DNA of 64,000 nucleotides from Polymyxa betae. Its lineage: Eukaryota; Endomyxa; Phytomyxea; Plasmodiophorida; Plasmodiophoridae. Below are positions 60,501 to 64,000 of this stretch, in pieces; position 1 is the stretch's first letter; each line of letters starts with the position of its first letter. The position numbers were made by a program, and so were the translations under genes. Where the stretch lies: NCBI GenBank assembly GCA_003693705.1, contig RBZT01000657.1:1-64000 (forward strand). Direction: 5' to 3'. The notes under the pieces were generated by a model. That model saw only the letters and a list, made by a program, of their open reading frames with translations. It was not told the DNA's origin and made no database searches.

Positions 60501-61378
60501 CTCTTCAACAACTGCTTACAGACCTCAATATCGGGACTCAGTATGGATTTAATGCGGTCTCCCAGCACCGTGCTTTGGTGTTTGCTCAGTTCAAATCTGT
60601 TCTTGATATCATTGAAGAGGATCTCTTTAAACGGCATATGCCTGCTGTCACCTATCTCAGGTTTTTGCTATTTTCTTGATATCGTCATTATATTTGACAT
60701 CAAGATCAGGATGGATGGCAGTCTGTCGCCTGTTGAGCGATTCGAGGTTGTGAAGAAATTCAACAGCGACCCATCAATCGATATCTTATTGCTGACTACC
60801 CATGTTGGCGGTCTGGGTCTCAACCTTACAGGAGCAGACACTGTCATTTTTATGGAGCACGACTGGAATCCATCGAAGGATCTTCAGGCAATGGATCGTG
60901 CTCATCGAATTGGTCAAACCAAGGTTAAATGCTTTCAGTGTTCAGGAAGATTTGTTTTCAAACGTGGTATCAGGTCGTCAATGTTTTCCGATTGATAACG
61001 AGAAACACTTTGGAAGAGAAAGTCATGAGACTCCAAAAATGGAAGCAAAGTGTTGCAAATTCTGTTATCACTCAGGATAACTCATCGTTGAGGTTATTCA
61101 TTATCTCTTCTTGCTAATTTCCGCGCTGAGATATTTTTGGCAGGTCTATGGACACAGATCAGATTCTGGATCTTATGACGGTTACAACCGATAAATCTAA
61201 GGCTCCTCAAACTTCAGCCAAGTCAAAGACCGAACTGGATGCTCTTGGAAACGTGGTCACTGTCACTCCAGGAAAGACAGGCATGAAAGCGATGCTGGAA
61301 GGTCTTCAAGAAATGTGGGATGAATCTCAGTATGAAGAAGAGTACAATCTCGATCAATTCATGAAGAGACTGAAATGA
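54546..61378 (+). CDS. MOT1: MOT1/BTAF1, TBP-removing Swi2/Snf2 ATPase
   Basis: MOT1/BTAF1 uses ATP to pull TATA-binding protein off DNA. The N-terminus has TRLDRLFALLE, then the exon KTAAQQIGEVQKYHPHELQN and NWDTRTAAGQAVEYI, as in the family, followed by many HEAT-repeat exons. The Snf2 ATPase begins near 59040 (RRYQQEGVNWLSFLQRSN). Walker A is DDMGLGKTLQT (about 59166), the DEGH box ILDEGHVIKNP (about 59622), motif III LVLSGTPVQN (about 59702), then LWSIFDFLMPGYLG. The second lobe has MDGSLSPVERF (about 60711), THVGGLGLNLTGADTVIFME and the arginine-finger motif MDRAHRIGQT. The C-terminus is GLQEMWDESQYEEEYNLDQF followed by MKRLK, the normal MOT1 end. Many introns of about 50 bp interrupt it. 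The start is probably ATG 54546; an ATG at 54456 is in the same frame. All catalytic motifs are intact. Confidence 0.93.
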
Positions 61379-62041
61379 TTGCCTGCTGCCATAATTCTGT
61401 TCTCGTATTTATTGCTATTCGATAAATGTTTAAATGCATGTTTAATGCTGCACTAATTTGACGTTGTCCCTTAACACGATCCGTTGAATGCGAGAACCAA
61501 ATCGTCGCTGCTCCTTGGTTCAATATTCCGAAACGACCACATCTATGTTAACAGCTAATTCTGTAAAAGGTTGCGTTCGAGAGCAAAGGCTAATTTCAAC
61601 ATAGCAGCCAAAATTTGCGAATCTGAACGTTTCGACGGCGCTTTTGTCACAATGAACACGTTTCTCATAGTTTTGTCATTTCGCTTACCTCTCACCAATT
61701 CATAAAACATCTGTTCTGAAAGCTTAACCAGGAAATGAATGTCGGGAATAATGAAGGTTGAGGAACGGAGATGTACCCCAAGGCCCCAACTTAACCCCAG
61801 AGGCCAAACCATTCCCGGAGCGATTATACGTGGCTCGGTGCGAGTGCAAAGGGGCCGGAAGGCCATCACCCCCGGGCTGTTGAGGGTCCCCGCTCCACTG
61901 TGGCCGCGTTACATGGACAGTGGAAGGAATCGGCCCTTAACTGTCGGAGTCCGTGACGGGCGTCGAGTGGGGTAACTCTTTGGCCCCGTCACGCTTTGCC
62001 TTGTTGGGTGCCCAACCCTTCCATATTATCTGATTCTCTAT
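61379..62041. other. Intergenic region between MOT1 and HAP3
   Basis: About 660 bp. The first part is ordinary, with a minus-strand open frame 61555-61869 whose C-terminal half (KLSEQMFYELVRGKRNDKT, then AAMLKLAFALERNL) looks somewhat protein-like and might be the end of an unrecognised small gene. The second part, from about 61760, is GC-rich and structured (next entry). Confidence 0.4.
61760..62025 (+). ncRNA. Candidate structured non-coding RNA, unidentified
   Basis: This segment is clearly richer in GC than its surroundings and contains several nested inverted repeats. GTGACGGG (61953) pairs with CCCGTCAC (61984), enclosing GAGT-loop-ACTC. CCACTGT (61894) pairs with ACAGTGG (61916). GGCC-GGAA-GGCC (61854) forms a GNRA-type tetraloop hairpin. 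Such architecture fits a polymerase III RNA like RNase P, RNase MRP or SRP RNA, but I could not align the conserved cores of any of these, and the strand is a guess. It lies 17 bp upstream of the HAP3 open frame. A Gly/Arg/Pro-rich 78-codon open frame (61739-61975) overlaps it but has low protein character. Confidence 0.35.
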
Positions 62042-62470
62042 ATGAATCAGGAGGACGGTCTATGTGCCAGTACTCTTCTCTCATTTGCAATGACGTCCAG
62101 CGTCATATCGCCGCCATCGACACCCCAGCCCGAGCCCCAACCAGAACTCGGGCACCCGCCATCACCGCCCTCATCGCCGCTTCCAGATGACGATTGCATG
62201 TTTCCAGTAAAGAAAATCTCGGCTATTATGAAGCGTGCTCTGCCGCCCGGCGCCTTCGTCTCCAATGATGCTAAACGAGCCGTTCAGCGCTGCGTCTGCG
62301 AGTTCATATGTTTTCTGACGAGCGAGGCGAGCGATAGGGGTGGTAAAGCTCGGAAAGTGATCGAGAGCGAAGATATTCTGCATGCATTCAGGCATCTTGG
62401 GTTCCATCAATATTCGGATTTATGCCAGACCTATATTGGTCGGTTTGCTCTTACATTTGGACGTCAATAA
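62042..62470 (+). CDS. HAP3: NF-YB/HAP3-type histone-fold transcription factor subunit
   Basis: The CCAAT-binding factor subunit B pairs with NF-YC and NF-YA to bind CCAAT boxes; the same fold is used in Dr1 and POLE3. An intronless frame of 142 residues carries a Pro/Ser-rich N-terminus then the core FPVKKISAIMKRALPPGAFV, SNDAKRAVQRCVCEFICFLT, SEASDRGGKARKVIESEDIL and HAFRHLGFHQY. The NF-YB-specific SEASD...R(K)x(I)xxED(I)L pattern with RALP supports NF-YB over Dr1 (NC2-beta). FPVKKI instead of LPIANI is a divergence, so it could be a paralogue. The likely start is Met 62090 (MTSSV), with Met 62042 upstream in frame. Confidence 0.8.
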   Translation: MNQEDGLCASTLLSFAMTSSVISPPSTPQPEPQPELGHPPSPPSSPLPDDDCMFPVKKISAIMKRALPPGAFVSNDAKRAVQRCVCEFICFLTSEASDRGGKARKVIESEDILHAFRHLGFHQYSDLCQTYIGRFALTFGRQ

Positions 62471-62482
62471 TCGCCTACTTAC

Positions 62483-63037
62483 ATGACCCAATTAGATCGT
62501 TATCGGAGTCAATTTAGAAACGATACGACAGTGATCTCCCAACCACAATATCATCCAACCTCGCATCCTCCGGCATCGTTATCGCCCAACAGCAGGCGGA
62601 GGCCTCGAGCCACGTTCACCTCGGCGCCTCAATCGAAGCATCTTCGTCGAGCCGACAACAATCCTGATATTCATGCCTTCAAATCACTGTATGATGTCTC
62701 TATTGAAGTCGCTTCATCATTGGTGTATGCTTGGTCGTCACCGATTCTGGAGACAGCTTTGTATCTTGCAGCATCGCCAGCAACGACACCAGCTGCAGCA
62801 CCTGCTGACCCAGCAGCCGTATCTCCCATGTTCTTATCCAGGTTGCAGAACATGTCGATGATGTCGCCTGCAATGCTGCCCGAACAAGCTCCAGCTCCAC
62901 CGTCAATGATGCTTTCTGGATCCCGATATGCCTTCTCTTCATATAATGCTTTACAAGCAGCTGCCAGGCGTGGCATTACTGTACAGAATTTAATCCTGCA
63001 GAACAGCGCAGCCAACTCATTATCGCAACAATCATGA
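62483..63037 (+). CDS. Low-complexity unknown protein
   Basis: A single open frame of 184 residues, starting only 12 bp after the HAP3 stop. The first 60 residues are Arg/Ser/Pro-rich, the middle (HAFKSLYDVSIEVASSLVYA) is helical, and an Ala/Pro linker (ATTPAAAPADPAA) leads to SPMFLSRLQNMSMMSP and a final helix NALQAAARRGITVQNLILQ. The helical segments are better conserved-looking than the linkers, hinting at a regulatory protein with short binding motifs. No family was recognised. The tight spacing may mean the genes share transcript-end and promoter DNA. Confidence 0.55.
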   Translation: MTQLDRYRSQFRNDTTVISQPQYHPTSHPPASLSPNSRRRPRATFTSAPQSKHLRRADNNPDIHAFKSLYDVSIEVASSLVYAWSSPILETALYLAASPATTPAAAPADPAAVSPMFLSRLQNMSMMSPAMLPEQAPAPPSMMLSGSRYAFSSYNALQAAARRGITVQNLILQNSAANSLSQQS

Positions 63038-63319
63038 TGAAGATGCCATCTCTCATGCCATGTATTAATATCACGGTCGTTGCTCGTTCAAGATAGGGCC
63101 ATTCAAAGGCCATCTGTCTTGCCAATAAATGTGAATCTTGACCGTCATCAGAATATCTAGACTGTTCAACACAGAAAGTCTCTATCATGTTTCACTACCT
63201 GATATGGCTGCTGTTACGAATTCTCGAACTGACCCCAACTACATAGTATGGGTTCATATAATAACCAGTGATATCATTCAGGATAAAGCCAAATCTATTA
63301 TCAAGGCCGTTGGCCCAAC

Positions 63320-63973
63320 ATGTCTGTTAAAGACACCAAACATGACAGTATCCGGCTGAGTTTGGGTGATAACAATTCCATCAGCCAGAGCGTGAAAAAA
63401 TCGCAGGACAGCTCGAAGAAGTCGCAGATAAGTAAACTGTTTGAGCCGGTCATGGATGATGCTGCCTGGGAGCTCACTAATGTCACTACAATGATGAAAC
63501 CTCGAGTTAGCAGCATCAGCCAGTTCGATGATGATAGCGACTATGATGGTAATTTCGAGCTATTATGGCCATCAGATACTTGGTATAAACCTTGTGCTGG
63601 TAGATGATGATAAAGTGAAAGAAGCAGTTCATGGTGTTTACAGCTGGTTACGAAAGCGGGCCATTGGCATCACGATCATGATTCTATCGCTGGCTGCCAC
63701 CACGTTAGTCTTTATATTCGATCCAAACAATGAAATCAAGACAACCGAGGCAATTGGGTTATGGATCTGGACAGCATTACCGGGAATGGTGAGATCGACC
63801 ACGACATCGCCGTCGTTGATAATGAGCAAAACCGGGTTGTTCAGATCATTTTGGTGTATCTGGGGTCGGCGATCATAGAGCAAACCGCCTTAACATTGGC
63901 GGTGAAGATATCAGAGAGGCAACCGACCTGGCTTCTGGTCATCATCAAAGAGGAATTAAAGCATTACGTGTAA
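63320..63973 (+). CDS. Membrane protein, possibly continuing beyond the window
   Basis: Exons 63320-63548, 63604-63788 and 63845-63973 join in frame (introns of 55 and 56 bp) into about 180 residues. The N-terminal 100 residues are polar (Ser/Lys/Asp) and cytosolic. Two membrane helices follow: AIGITIMILSLAATTLVFIF, and AIGLWIWTALPGM joined to IILVYLGSAII. TAA at 63971-63973 may be real, or the preceding gtgtaa may be a donor, in which case the gene runs off the window. The layout (long polar N-terminus, then a run of TM helices) resembles fungal MscS-like mechanosensitive channels, but the channel core is not visible here, so this is only a guess. Confidence 0.5.
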
Positions 63974-64000
63974 TCAAACATCCACCTTGAAGTTTCCAAC

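Overview
The window is eukaryotic nuclear DNA. About 25 protein-coding genes lie on both strands, mostly split by very short introns (usually 44-61 bp, GT...AG, with CTRAY-like branch sites). Joining exons at these introns gives exact in-frame reading for proteasome beta1, CCDC77, STI1, NDUFA2, SPF30 and ELP1. No operons, bacterial signals, CRISPR arrays, rRNA or tRNA genes were seen. The gene content (RRP12, ELP1, MOT1/BTAF1, VPS13, UFL1, a CCDC77 homologue, complex I subunit NDUFA2, NF-YB/HAP3, a PH-RGS regulator) with a compact layout suggests a small-genome, early-diverging, probably flagellated opisthokont such as a zoosporic or rozellid/aphelid-like fungus. CCDC77 is a centriole/basal-body protein and UFL1 is missing from yeasts, which argues against a Dikarya yeast. 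The species is not determined.

Layout. 0-2 kb: a DUF4476-repeat protein (+). 2-6.3 kb: RRP12 (-), ribosome biogenesis. 6.3-7.3 kb: unresolved, with open frames on both strands. 7.4-12.4 kb: two tandem paralogous CorA-type Mg2+ transporters (-), each with an N-terminal EF-hand. 12.7-13.5 kb: proteasome beta1 (+). 13.5-15.0 kb: CCDC77 (+). 15-20 kb: a membrane-anchored NodB-fold pseudoenzyme and a long coiled-coil protein (-). 20.3-21.2 kb: a probable mitochondrial membrane EF-hand-like protein (-). 22.0-23.6 kb: a PH-RGS protein (+). 23.9-25.3 kb: two small unknown genes. 26.3-39.4 kb: VPS13 (+), the largest gene. 39.5-43.2 kb: ELP1 (+). 43.5-47.8 kb: a small unknown gene, a two-Tudor SPF30 and STI1 (+). 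47.9-50.8 kb: a helical unknown protein. 51.0-51.4 kb: NDUFA2 (+). 51.4-54.2 kb: UFL1 (-), divergent from MOT1/BTAF1 (54.5-61.4 kb, +). 61.4-62.0 kb: a GC-rich structured segment. 62.0-64 kb: NF-YB/HAP3, an unknown low-complexity protein and a membrane protein.

Most genes are unrelated housekeeping functions (ribosome assembly, tRNA modification, chaperoning, proteolysis, lipid transfer, splicing, respiration, transcription). The accessory interest lies in the EF-hand/CorA pair, the catalytically dead NodB ectodomain on a long cytoplasmic tail, the PH-RGS fusion, the second Tudor domain in SPF30, introns as short as 22 and 28 nt, and telomere-like motifs in several introns.
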